Part shown: one piece after another, positions 18,197-26,882 of the stretch
Layout: the number at the start of each line of letters is the position of its first letter
How positions within the stretch are numbered: the first letter of the stretch is position 1
From: Bacteroidales bacterium UBA2861
Lineage (GTDB): Bacteria; Bacteroidota; Bacteroidia; Bacteroidales; UBA932
Length of the DNA stretch: 38,075 bases
NCBI GenBank assembly: GCA_002350615.1
Contig: DEFD01000018.1
Span: 27,415 to 65,489 of the forward strand
Direction of reading: 5' to 3'
Notes under the pieces: generated by a model
Database searches by the model: none
Told to the model about the DNA's origin: nothing
The model's input: only the letters and a program-made list of their open reading frames with translations
Position numbers and translations under genes: made by a program

Positions 18197-18230
18197 CAAA
18201 TTTATAAAGAATCGGGCATGCACACACAAA
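18197..18230 (-). promoter_or_regulatory. Promoter of the SusCD operon
   Basis: On the minus strand the -7 box is TAAATTTG (18197-18204) and the -33 TTTG lies at 18227-18230, with 22 nt between. Start of transcription is expected about 15 nt before the ATG at 18176. Confidence 0.65.
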
Positions 18231-18237
18231 AAAAATT

Positions 18238-18265
18238 GTCAAGATTGGCGATTATTTTTCCACCG
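18238..18265 (-). promoter_or_regulatory. Shared upstream element of the SusCD operon (copy 2)
   Basis: This 28-bp stretch matches 22240-22267 at 23 of 28 positions in the same orientation, including AAAAATAATCGC and TTGAC. Its AAATA (18253-18257) ends 48 nt before the -7 box and its TTG is at 18240-18242. It is a candidate binding site of the AraC-type output domain encoded immediately upstream (inference). Confidence 0.6.
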
Positions 18266-18273
18266 CGGATTTC

Positions 18274-21200
18274 CTACTTGCCGGAGGCATACTCCGTCGG
18301 AGTCACGCCATATTGCTCCTTGAAACATTTAGCGAAATAGGAAACATTGGTGAATCCCACGCTATAGCATATCTCCGTGATATTGTTGCCGTGGCTGTCG
18401 CGAAGAAGCCCGGCCGCAACCGACATACGCCTCATATTGACATAATTGTTCGGCGTGGTGTCAAGCAGTTTCTTTATCTTGCGAATGAGCGTGGACTGGC
18501 TCATGCCAAGTTCGGAAGCGAGGAAATCGTTTGAAAGATCGGAATCACCGAGATTCTCCATCACGAGCGAATCGAACTTCTCCATGAACTGTTCATCCCT
18601 CTTCGGGAGGCCGAAAACGGAAACGTCCACTCCGGAAACCCCCGAATTGAAGGCGCTGCGCATGAGCACCCTGCGCTCCAGGATATTACGGACGCAGGAA
18701 CGCAGATATTCCAGGTCGAACGGCTTTTCGATGTAGAAATCCGCCCCGGCTTCCATGGCCTCGATCTTGGATTCCACGCTCGTGCGAGCAGACAATATTA
18801 TAATGGGTAGATGCGATATCTCAGTCTCCGAACGCACCTGACGGCAAAGATCCAGGCCCGAAGTTCCGGGCATCGAAATATCCGTGATAAGCAGGTCCAC
18901 GTTCCTGTCCCGCAACAATGCAAGGGCCCTGTCCGCATTAGGCGCTTCAAGTATGGACCAGCTGTCGGAAAGCTTGCGGGAAAGGAATTCCCGGAGTTCG
19001 CCATTGTCATCCACCACGAGCACACATGGCAGTTGCCTCTCTTCACCGTTCACAGGAGAACTTTCCTCGCCTGAGACGGCGGGGGCGTCTATGACGGGCA
19101 GGATGACGGTGAACACCGTTTCGCCGGACGGGCCGGGAGCCTCGAGAAGAAGGTCGCCGGAATGCATGCGGGCGAGGTTCCGCGCGAGAGGGAGCCCTAT
19201 GCCCACTCCTCCCCCTTCTCCTTCGGAAGAACCCTGGCGGTACTGTACGAAGGGTTTGAATACTTCTTCCCGATATTTTTCAGGGATGGGAGCGCCGTCG
19301 TTGCTTATTCTGAGGACCGCCTTTCCGCCCTGCACCTCCAGACTCAGATTGATGAAAGTTTCGGCATATTTCAGGGCGTTCAGGAGAAGGTTCCCGAGAA
19401 TCTTGTCCAGGGCGGACTTGTCGGCGGACACCCAGGGATGGAGCGGTCCGGGATTGAATTCCAGACGGAGGTTCCTGTTGCGGGCGGTATCCGCAAAATT
19501 GAAAATATGGGACTGGATACGTTCCACAAGGTCCAGGTCGGTCCTGTTCAGGACATAGCCCTGGCGCTCTATGCGCACATAGTCCAGAAGTTCGTTCACA
19601 AGATGGGTGAGATACTCGGTATTGCCCTCCATCACCTTGAGGTCGTGCCTCGCATCGTCGTCCAGGGCATCTTTGCCCAGCACGCTGCGGAGAGGCGTGC
19701 GGATGAGGGTGAGCGGCGTTTTGATCTCATGTATGACATGGGAGAAGAAGTTCATCTTGTCCCTGAGCATCTCCTCGTCTTTCTGCTTGCGATACTGCTC
19801 GGCTTCGCGGCGCCTGCGCTCCTCTCCCCTGCGGCTCACCAGCCATACTGCGAAAGCCACGAGGAAGGTGAGCAGCAGCACTATGAGAAAGATTCCAGGA
19901 GCAGACGCAAAGAACTTGGGGGCTACTCCGACCTCGAGAGGTTCATGCGTTTCTTCCCAGCTGCCTCCGGCCACGCTGCTTCGTATGCGAAGGCGGTAAC
20001 TGCCGGAAGGTACGTTATAGTAAAAGACTGATTTTGCGGAAGATATGTCCCTCCAGCTGTTTTCGTAGCCCTCCAGGCAGCACTGCAGCCTTCGTGCCGA
20101 AGGATAGAGCATGCCTGGCTGCGAGAACTCGAATCCGAAGGAATTCTCCCCCGCTTTCAGTTCAAGCTTGCGCAGGATATCTGCATTGCCGCCCAGAGTC
20201 CTGTCTCCCAGTTTGATGGAAGATATGACAACCGGAGGCGCAGAAACCGCAGCCCGGAGGCTTGACGGGCGGAAATGCACGAAGCCGTTGTCGGAGCCGA
20301 AAAACATCTCCCCGTCGGCGCGCAGATGGGCGCAGTTCGTGAGTTTATTGTCCACCAGGCCGTCGAACACGGTGTAGCGGTTCACCTGCAGGTTTTCCGG
20401 ATTGAACTGGATGAGGCCGCTGTCGCTGGCGAGCCAGAGGGTCCCGTCGGAACCTTCGAGGGCCCTGAAGAACACGTCCGTCGGGAAATCCGGCACGCTG
20501 GAGCGGTCGTAAACGCGGAATCCGCTGCTATTCAGAAGGCTTATGCCGCCGTTGAATCCTATTGCCCAGATGCGGCCCCTGCTGTCCACGAAAGGAGAAG
20601 ATATCTTGTCCGAAGGCAGCCCCTTCCCGTCATCATGGCTGTAACGGGCGACTATCCTCCCGACATGCGGGTCATAGATGAAGAGGCCCACCGCATAGGA
20701 AGACAGGACAAGGCGCCCGTCAGGCGTTTCTGCGATGCCGGTCACGAAAACGCCGTCGAAATCACGGATCTGGAGGAAACTGTCCGTATCCCGGTCGTAG
20801 CGGAACAAGCCGAGTGTGGTCGCGGCATAAAGGGCTCCCGACTTCGACTTGTACACCACATAGACGCGGGTGTCGTTCACTCCTTCCCGGCGCTTGAGTA
20901 TGCCGTAATCCTTGAGCCTGCCCGTTCTGGTATCGAGCATACGTAGGCCTTCCAGGGAGCCGAGCCAAAGCCGCCCAGAATCGAAGCAGGGCGAACAAAG
21001 CGTCGCGGGAAGTCCGAGATTCTGCCGTTTGAGAGTACCGGAAGCGAGGTCGTACACGAAAAGTCCAGCCTGTTCGGTGGTTATCCAGAGCCTTCCGGAA
21101 TCGTCTTCGGCGAATCCGCTTATGATGGTGCCTTTCAGATCCCGGTATTCCTTGATGAATTCGCTCTGCGACGGCCCGCTGTAACTGATGCCGCCGTCTT

Positions 21201-22200
21201 TAGTGCCGACCCAGAGGCCGCCGTCACGGTCCACAAGCGTGGAATAGACATAGTTGCCCGTTATCGAGAACGGGTCGCTTCGGTCTTCCCCGATATGTTC
21301 CGCGCTGCCGCTTTCGAGGTCGTACTTCCATATCCCTCGCGTAGTCGAAAGCCATATCCACCTCCCGTCCTGACAGTTGGCATCCACGAGCACGGCGCCT
21401 TCCGGAATGTTGAAAAGGCTGCGCACGGTTTTCTTCCCGGGATCCACCACAGTGAGTCCGGAGTGTATGCTGGCCACATAAAGAAGGCCGTCCTTCATGT
21501 GAAGCCATTCCACCTCGTCCTCCGCATAGAAATCCGAATACTCGCCGATATCTATGGGGATGATGGAAGTGAAATCACTGTCCGTGTGGAAGATATTGTT
21601 ATGGTATTTGCTTACCCAGAGGCCACCTTCCCCGTCCTCGACAAGGCGCCTGAAGGATATGGAAAGGCCTTCCATGTCATAGTATGACGAAGAATTGACG
21701 GGTGGTGCGAGAAGATGGTTCCGGAGTTTTCCGCTGCGTATGTCATAGGAAAAACAGCCCTGATAGTTCACGGCCATCCATATCCGCCCGTCGGAAGCGG
21801 GATAGAGGAAAGTCACCTTGTTGCGGATCACGGTCCCGAGGTCGCTTTCCTGCCTGAGGGCCTCGAAAGAGTCCTCCCGCCAGTTGTAGCGGGTCACGCC
21901 TGCATCCGTGCCTATCCAGAGGTTGCCGTCGGAATCCTCTACGATCTGATGTATGAAATCCGAATCGAGCCCGAGGTCCTGCTTGCCATAGACGCGGAAG
22001 CGGGTGCCGTCGTAGCGGTTGAGTCCCTTGAAAGTCCCTATCCAGATAAAGCCCCTGGAATCCTGAAATATCTTGCTGATGCCGTTATAGGAAAGCTCGC
22101 TGTTGGAAGTGTTTATGTGCGTGAAACGATACTCGCCCCCGGCGGCGGAGAGCCGCAGTAGCAGTATGAGCACTATGGAAAGCACAGTTCTTATCTTCAT
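18274..22200 (-). CDS. Hybrid two-component system sensor kinase-response regulator (HTCS) with AraC output
   Basis: The 1308-aa protein combines sensor and regulator. A signal/anchor (1-20) is followed by a periplasmic double-propeller region with many two-component propeller repeats (SRGFIWIGTFKGLNRYDG, DGNLWIGTDAGVTRYN, GRIWMAVN and so on, to about 680) and a Y_Y_Y domain (about 690-760). One membrane helix lies at about 769-788. The HisKA domain carries the phospho-His at about 824 (FSHVIHEIKTP). The ATPase has an N-box at about 937-947 and a G-box near 998 (GGGVGIGL). The receiver domain has Asp at about 1064-1065, phospho-Asp 1107 (TDISMPG) and Lys1159. The AraC-type HTH is at about 1222-1308. 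All catalytic residues are present. It would sense a glycan fragment in the periplasm and activate the adjoining SusCD operon. Confidence 0.96.
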   Translation of the reverse strand: MKIRTVLSIVLILLLRLSAAGGEYRFTHINTSNSELSYNGISKIFQDSRGFIWIGTFKGLNRYDGTRFRVYGKQDLGLDSDFIHQIVEDSDGNLWIGTDAGVTRYNWREDSFEALRQESDLGTVIRNKVTFLYPASDGRIWMAVNYQGCFSYDIRSGKLRNHLLAPPVNSSSYYDMEGLSISFRRLVEDGEGGLWVSKYHNNIFHTDSDFTSIIPIDIGEYSDFYAEDEVEWLHMKDGLLYVASIHSGLTVVDPGKKTVRSLFNIPEGAVLVDANCQDGRWIWLSTTRGIWKYDLESGSAEHIGEDRSDPFSITGNYVYSTLVDRDGGLWVGTKDGGISYSGPSQSEFIKEYRDLKGTIISGFAEDDSGRLWITTEQAGLFVYDLASGTLKRQNLGLPATLCSPCFDSGRLWLGSLEGLRMLDTRTGRLKDYGILKRREGVNDTRVYVVYKSKSGALYAATTLGLFRYDRDTDSFLQIRDFDGVFVTGIAETPDGRLVLSSYAVGLFIYDPHVGRIVARYSHDDGKGLPSDKISSPFVDSRGRIWAIGFNGGISLLNSSGFRVYDRSSVPDFPTDVFFRALEGSDGTLWLASDSGLIQFNPENLQVNRYTVFDGLVDNKLTNCAHLRADGEMFFGSDNGFVHFRPSSLRAAVSAPPVVISSIKLGDRTLGGNADILRKLELKAGENSFGFEFSQPGMLYPSARRLQCCLEGYENSWRDISSAKSVFYYNVPSGSYRLRIRSSVAGGSWEETHEPLEVGVAPKFFASAPGIFLIVLLLTFLVAFAVWLVSRRGEERRRREAEQYRKQKDEEMLRDKMNFFSHVIHEIKTPLTLIRTPLRSVLGKDALDDDARHDLKVMEGNTEYLTHLVNELLDYVRIERQGYVLNRTDLDLVERIQSHIFNFADTARNRNLRLEFNPGPLHPWVSADKSALDKILGNLLLNALKYAETFINLSLEVQGGKAVLRISNDGAPIPEKYREEVFKPFVQYRQGSSEGEGGGVGIGLPLARNLARMHSGDLLLEAPGPSGETVFTVILPVIDAPAVSGEESSPVNGEERQLPCVLVVDDNGELREFLSRKLSDSWSILEAPNADRALALLRDRNVDLLITDISMPGTSGLDLCRQVRSETEISHLPIIILSARTSVESKIEAMEAGADFYIEKPFDLEYLRSCVRNILERRVLMRSAFNSGVSGVDVSVFGLPKRDEQFMEKFDSLVMENLGDSDLSNDFLASELGMSQSTLIRKIKKLLDTTPNNYVNMRRMSVAAGLLRDSHGNNITEICYSVGFTNVSYFAKCFKEQYGVTPTEYASGK

Positions 22201-22208
22201 GACAGCTG

Positions 22209-22216
22209 CAAATATA
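22209..22216 (-). promoter_or_regulatory. -7 box of the HTCS gene
   Basis: A perfect TATATTTG on the minus strand lies 8 nt before the HTCS ATG, predicting a leader of about 4 nt. No well-spaced -33 box is seen; the nearest upstream TTTG is 25 nt away, which suits an activator-dependent promoter. Confidence 0.5.
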
Positions 22217-22239
22217 AACAGGCTCCGGACAAGTTTTCC

Positions 22240-22267
22240 GTCAAATTTAGCGATTATTTTTTCAACG
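22240..22267 (-). promoter_or_regulatory. Shared upstream element of the HTCS gene (copy 3)
   Basis: It matches copy 2 (18238-18265) at 23 of 28 positions. AAATA is at 22255-22259 and TTG at 22242-22244, again 10 nt apart. The distance from AAATA to the -7 box is 38 nt, ten less than in copy 2, which keeps the same face of the helix. It suggests autoregulation of the sensor, and might also serve the divergent gene at 22304 (inference). Confidence 0.55.
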
Positions 22268-22303
22268 GGTTCCAGCTTTCGCGGAAATCATTATATTTCG
22301 GAT

Positions 22304-23413
22304 ATGAAACGATTATTGACAGCCCTTGTGATGGCCGCCGCGGTCGTGGCGGTTTCCGTATCTTGCTGCAGGCAGGCTCCCCGCTGGTCCGAGCAGAAAG
22401 CCAATGACTGGTATTATTCCCAGCCTTGGCCGGTTGGATGCAACTACATTCCCTCCTACGCCATCAACGCCATCGAATGGTGGCAGGAAAGCACCTTCAA
22501 TCCCGAAGTAATCGACAAAGACCTCCACTTCGCCGAAGATCTCGGATTCAATGTGGTCCGAATCTTCCTGAACGACATGGTCTATTTCGCGGACCCTGCC
22601 GGATTCAAGTCCAGGCTGGACCGCTTCCTCGGCATCTGCGAGTCCCATGGCATAAAGGCCATCGTGGTGTTCTACACAAACGGAGGGAAGCTCCGCAAAG
22701 CCACCCTCGGTCCCCAGCCCGAGCCCACTCCAGGCATCCACAATCCTGGATGGAGCCCCAGCCCCGGCCCCGAAGTGCTTGCCGATCCCAGCCTCTGGCC
22801 ACGTCAGAAGAAATATGTCAAGGATATCCTCCGTACATTCAAAAACGACGGAAGGATATATCTGTGGCACCTTTTCAACGAGCCTTCATGGGGTTCGAGG
22901 AACGGAGAAATGATTCTCCCGTTCATGCGCGAAGAGTTCAAATGGGCGCGTGAAGTGAACCCTTCACAGCCTCTCAGCGCCCCCTTCGACAACCTCAACA
23001 ACCATCCGAAGATGCAGTACCCGGTGTTCAGTTTCCTCGGAGAGAACGTGGACGTGATAACCTACCACAGCTACAACAATCCCGAGCTTGTCCAGAAGCA
23101 GTGCATTGACAAGTTCACGCAGTACGGCCGTCCCGTCATCTGCACGGAGTGGCTAGCAAGACCGCAGGGATCGACCGTGGAGGGAATCCTGCCGCTGCTG
23201 CGCAAGAACAACATCGGCGCAGTGAATTACGGCATGCTCATGAACAAGCAGCAGACCTATTACGATTGGAAGAGTCCGGAGGGTGCCCCCGAGCCCGAAG
23301 TCTGGCTACACGACCTTCTGCGCAAGGACGGCACGCCCTACAGCGAAGCCGAGGTGGCGCTCATCAAGCAGATTACGGCCGACAAGACCATGGTCCGGCC
23401 GGAGAATCTTTAA
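22304..23413 (+). CDS. GH5-like glycoside hydrolase, probable lipoprotein
   Basis: The product is 369 aa from the ATG at 22304. A signal sequence ends SVSCC with a likely lipidated Cys at 21, followed directly by the mature domain. This is a (beta/alpha)8 glycosidase of clan-A type: LGFNVVRIFLND (80-91), the acid/base motif HLFNEPSWG with Glu193, YHSY (about 254-257), and the nucleophile motif CTEWLARPQG with Glu282. A final WKSPEG segment completes the barrel. Similar proteins are commonly annotated as cellulase-family or xylanase-like; the true substrate is unknown. It diverges from the HTCS gene and is paralogous to the truncated gene at 1-369. Its TAA shares TTAA with the stop of the convergent gene ending at 23410. 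The near-consensus box TATATTTC lies at 22292-22299, 4 nt before the ATG. Confidence 0.85.
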   Translation: MKRLLTALVMAAAVVAVSVSCCRQAPRWSEQKANDWYYSQPWPVGCNYIPSYAINAIEWWQESTFNPEVIDKDLHFAEDLGFNVVRIFLNDMVYFADPAGFKSRLDRFLGICESHGIKAIVVFYTNGGKLRKATLGPQPEPTPGIHNPGWSPSPGPEVLADPSLWPRQKKYVKDILRTFKNDGRIYLWHLFNEPSWGSRNGEMILPFMREEFKWAREVNPSQPLSAPFDNLNNHPKMQYPVFSFLGENVDVITYHSYNNPELVQKQCIDKFTQYGRPVICTEWLARPQGSTVEGILPLLRKNNIGAVNYGMLMNKQQTYYDWKSPEGAPEPEVWLHDLLRKDGTPYSEAEVALIKQITADKTMVRPENL

Positions 23414-25131
23414 AGCCTTATTTCAAACCAGTTGGTTGGATCGGTAGCTGAGCGGAAGTTGAAGCTTTCGCTCAGCTCTCCTTTTTTGAGGACGGCATTG
23501 AAGAAAATGGAGGCGTCCTTGAACGGGAGGGCGGATTTGGGCCAGGAGAGTTCAGCCACATAGCCGATTCCGGGGTGGAGCGTGTCAACGGCAGAACCTT
23601 GGGCCTCAAAAACGGTTTTCTTTATGCTGGCAGGCAAAACTCCGTCGGAGAAATAAATCTCCAGCTTGTCTCCTTGGGCGACCAGGGAATCCAGGCAGTC
23701 CACCAGCAGGTAAAGGCTGTCCGCATCGTGTGCGAAGCGGAAACTACACTGCGCCTGGCTGTCGCTGCCAAGGAAAAGGGCGTCCGTATTGCGTTTCCAC
23801 TCCGAATTGTCCCCGTCTCGGGATACCGACATGGAAGGAGCGTTTACGCGATGGTTCAGACGCAGCTTGCAGACCGCTATGTCGCGTATGGTCTCATACT
23901 CCGGATCTCCTTCCTCCCCATGGAAGAAAGCAGTCGTGGCAAGCACGGTGTGGTCGTTTTCAATCTCGAGGTTTCCCCAATGGGAAGGCCCCAAGCATGG
24001 CGAGAAGAAAGGAGCGCTCGCAAGGTCCTCCCCCGTTTCATTGCCGAGGCGGATGTACCAGTTAAGGCCGGTGTAGGAAAGCACCGTCTCCCCGGAAGGG
24101 AACTGTGCAAGATAGGGAGCGCTGCCGCCGATGAAATATTGCTTCGTCTTGGACGGACCTGATTCATCCGGGCCTAGGGTCTTGGGCCAGGCACGGCTCT
24201 CCCAGGCCATGGAAAGCCTGAGTTTCTGGTCTGGATTCACCTGTTCGAATACTGCGAGGGCGATGTCTGTTCCGTTCAGGAGGGTCACCGCTGGCATCTG
24301 GGCGGAATACCGTACCGCAGTTTCAGTCTGCGGAGCCGGCATGTCCACGGAACGCTGGTGAGCCACTGCTTCACCGCTTGCATATTTGATCACCGGCGCC
24401 TGAGTGCGCCAGGTATAGCCATTGTCGGTGGAACGCAGCAGCGAGATGCCGGTAATGGTGGGATCCCAGTCATGGTCGCTGTCGGTAAAGAATACCTGGA
24501 TCTCTCCATTGGGAAGTTTGATAGGATAAGGCTCCCAGACACAGGTCTTATAGAGGATTTTTTCATCTCCCCAGGTCTTGCCGCCGTCCTTGCTCCTCTT
24601 CATCACTATCCCCCACTGTTTCAGGAATTTGTGGCCCCCGCCCTTGAGCCTTCTGGTGCCGAAGACAAGCAGGTCGCCGTTGTCGGACACAACCATGTCG
24701 GCATCGGCATAATAGACATTGTCCGCATTTCCTTCCGGATCTGTCGCCGGATACTTCTCCCAGACCGGATGCATGGAATCCCAATGCACAAGGTCGTCGC
24801 TAAAGGCGCAATACGAGCTATGCCCGGTCCTTTCCGTCTGATAGAAAAGGATATAGCCCCCGTCCGGATGCTTTTTGATGCGGGGATAATCATTGCACTG
24901 CAGCCCCAGTTCCGCCTCGTTGAGGAAATGCAGGGTGCGCCAGTCGCATTCCAGTGCGCTGCGCGAGGTTTCGCCCTTGTGGGAATTGAGGCTTTCCTTA
25001 TTCTTGTTCAGATATTCTATGGAAGCCACTGGCCCGTAGTCCGGCTCTTCCGGCGTTGGCACGGCCTTCTCCTCGGGCTTGCAGCAGAGGAGCAGGGGAA
25101 GAATCAGGATCAGCGGGCGCAAGTATCTCAT
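23410..25131 (-). CDS. Sialidase-fold (BNR) lipoprotein with C-terminal CBM9-like domain, copy C
   Basis: This 573-aa protein starts at the ATG at 25131, overlapping the upstream stop in an ATGA tetranucleotide. The lipoprotein signal ends LLLCC. The catalytic-type region (about 60-410) is a beta-propeller with Asp-box repeats RSKDGGKTWGDE and RSTDNGYTWRTQ and a DYPRIKKHPDGGYILFY opening strand, which resembles the Arg-bearing RIP motif of sialidase-fold enzymes. Residues about 430-573 form a CBM9-like domain (SRDGDNSEWKRNTDALFLG, YLLVDCLDS, KLEIYFSDG). It is closely related to the upstream gene (25128-26882). It may be GH33-like, GH93-like (arabinan) or an undescribed family; the full catalytic set cannot be assigned by eye. 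Confidence 0.8.
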   Translation of the reverse strand: MRYLRPLILILPLLLCCKPEEKAVPTPEEPDYGPVASIEYLNKNKESLNSHKGETSRSALECDWRTLHFLNEAELGLQCNDYPRIKKHPDGGYILFYQTERTGHSSYCAFSDDLVHWDSMHPVWEKYPATDPEGNADNVYYADADMVVSDNGDLLVFGTRRLKGGGHKFLKQWGIVMKRSKDGGKTWGDEKILYKTCVWEPYPIKLPNGEIQVFFTDSDHDWDPTITGISLLRSTDNGYTWRTQAPVIKYASGEAVAHQRSVDMPAPQTETAVRYSAQMPAVTLLNGTDIALAVFEQVNPDQKLRLSMAWESRAWPKTLGPDESGPSKTKQYFIGGSAPYLAQFPSGETVLSYTGLNWYIRLGNETGEDLASAPFFSPCLGPSHWGNLEIENDHTVLATTAFFHGEEGDPEYETIRDIAVCKLRLNHRVNAPSMSVSRDGDNSEWKRNTDALFLGSDSQAQCSFRFAHDADSLYLLVDCLDSLVAQGDKLEIYFSDGVLPASIKKTVFEAQGSAVDTLHPGIGYVAELSWPKSALPFKDASIFFNAVLKKGELSESFNFRSATDPTNWFEIRL

Positions 25132-26882
25132 TTCGCGAATTTTACCTGGAACCAGTTATCTACCTTGTCAAGGGTGCGGAGGGTAAAGGTATCGGTCATC
25201 TCCCCCTTCTTGAGCACAGCGTTGAAGCAGATGCCCGCTGCACCGTTGTGAGGTATGGTGGATTTGGGGATGCAAAGTTCCGCCACATAGCCTTCTCCCG
25301 GATATACCTTGGCCTGCATGAGGGTTTTCTTGCGCTCTTTCAGCGAGATGCTGTCCGGGGACTTGGTCTCTATCAGGAGTCCTTCGTTCATGATGGGATC
25401 CACGCCGTCGCTGAAATAAAGCTCAAGCCTGTCACCCGCGCTCATGCTGTTGTCCAGGCAATCCACAAGCAGGTAAAGGTTCTTCTTGTCCTGGGCGAAA
25501 CGGAAGCAGCACTGGGCCTGGCTTTCGCTGCCGAGGAAGAAGGCCTCATCAACGTCTTTCCAGTCCTCGTTGCTGCCGTCAAGTGTAACGGTTTTGGATA
25601 CGGCGGTAATGCGGTGGTTCAGCCTCATGGTGGCAAGTACGATATCCCTCAGCTTCTTGATGAGACCGTTCTCCTGATGCACGCTTGCGGAGGTCGCAAG
25701 AAGGGTATGGTCGTCTTCCACATGAATGTTTCCCCATCTGGCCATGACCTTCACAGGGCTGAAGAACTTCGCGGTGGGAATGTCGGTTCCCCGTTCGTTG
25801 CCGGTGCGCATATACCACCAGTTGCCTGTGTAGGAAAGTACGGTTTCTCCCGAATTGAACTGGGCAAAATAGGGAGCCGAGCCTCCTACGAAATGCTTTT
25901 CGATGATTTCCGGGCCCTCTTCCTGCCCTTTCAGGCTGCCCTGGGGCCAGGATGCGTCGTTCCAGCCCATGCTCAACATGAGATGACGCTTGGGGACGAC
26001 TTTCACGGATTCGTTGCAGGTCATTATGGTCTTTCCGTCATGGAGCAGGATTGCCGTGGGCATCTGGGACGTGAAGTGGGTGGTTTCCTCTGCCCAGGGG
26101 GCCGGCATGTCCACGGACTTGCGGGCGGCTTTTGAAGTACCGTCGGCGAAGCGCAGTCCCGGAGAATTGGTGGTCCAGCTGTGTCCGTTGTCGAACGAAC
26201 GCATGATAGTAATATCCGTCAGCGGCTGTTCCCAGTCGTGATTAGTGTGGGTTATGTAAAGCTGGATCTCTCCGCTGGGGAGCTGGATGGCATAGGGTTC
26301 CCATACCCTGTCCCTGAACAGCACCGTTTCTTCTCCCCAGGTCTTTCCGAGGTCGGTGGAACGCTTCATAGCGCAGCCCCAGGTCTGACGGTATTTGAGG
26401 CTCTTTTCGCCAAGCCTGAACTGAGCGAAGGCAAGCATCTCCCCGTTCTGCAGGATGAGGGCGTCGCATGTCGCATAATAGCGGCTGTTCTCGCATCCTT
26501 CGGGATCCGTTACCGGAGTGGTGTTCCAGACGTCCGGACCGCGCTGCCATGTGCGACCGTCCTTGCTGAAGGCGCTGAATACGCCCATGTGGTCCTTGTT
26601 CTTTTGCTGGTCACGGCTCTGATAGAACATGATATAGCTGCCGTCAGGCAATGTCTTGATGCGGGGATAATCCAGATATTTGTATCCCAGTTCCGGCTCG
26701 TTGAGTATTACGGTCGAACGCCAGTCGGTTTCCAACGTACTGCGGGTAGTTTCACCGGCATGCGAGTCTATCTCCTCCGAATGACGGTTGAGTTCCTGGA
26801 TGGAGGCAATTGGAGCGCTCCCCTTCTGCGGCTTCGGCACTATCGCCAGAAGCGAGATAAGAATAGTTATAAGCTTCATCAT
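25128..26882 (-). CDS. Sialidase-fold (BNR) protein with C-terminal CBM9-like domain, copy B
   Basis: The product is 584 aa from the ATG at 26882, which shares one base with the upstream TGA. A frame extension to 26885 begins with TTG and is rejected. The N-terminus (MMKLITILISLLAIV) is a short signal without a clear lipobox Cys, unlike copy C, so it is probably periplasmic or secreted. The propeller (about 45-420) has DYPRIKTLPDGSYIMFYQ and Asp boxes RSTDLGKTWGEE and RSFDNGHSWTTN. The CBM9-like end (about 440-584) has LDGSNEDWKDVDEAFFLGS and LYLLVDCLDNS. It shares long identical blocks with copy C, including VWEPY, GEIQ, SVDMPAP and GGSAPY, so the two are tandem duplicates that diverged in localisation signal. 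Confidence 0.8.
   Translation of the reverse strand: MMKLITILISLLAIVPKPQKGSAPIASIQELNRHSEEIDSHAGETTRSTLETDWRSTVILNEPELGYKYLDYPRIKTLPDGSYIMFYQSRDQQKNKDHMGVFSAFSKDGRTWQRGPDVWNTTPVTDPEGCENSRYYATCDALILQNGEMLAFAQFRLGEKSLKYRQTWGCAMKRSTDLGKTWGEETVLFRDRVWEPYAIQLPSGEIQLYITHTNHDWEQPLTDITIMRSFDNGHSWTTNSPGLRFADGTSKAARKSVDMPAPWAEETTHFTSQMPTAILLHDGKTIMTCNESVKVVPKRHLMLSMGWNDASWPQGSLKGQEEGPEIIEKHFVGGSAPYFAQFNSGETVLSYTGNWWYMRTGNERGTDIPTAKFFSPVKVMARWGNIHVEDDHTLLATSASVHQENGLIKKLRDIVLATMRLNHRITAVSKTVTLDGSNEDWKDVDEAFFLGSESQAQCCFRFAQDKKNLYLLVDCLDNSMSAGDRLELYFSDGVDPIMNEGLLIETKSPDSISLKERKKTLMQAKVYPGEGYVAELCIPKSTIPHNGAAGICFNAVLKKGEMTDTFTLRTLDKVDNWFQVKFAK

Noticed and set aside
18177..18242. Upstream extension of the first fimbrillin/GLUG gene to a TTG at 18242
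   Set aside because: It would put the -7/-33 promoter and part of the shared element inside the gene and spoil the lipoprotein signal.
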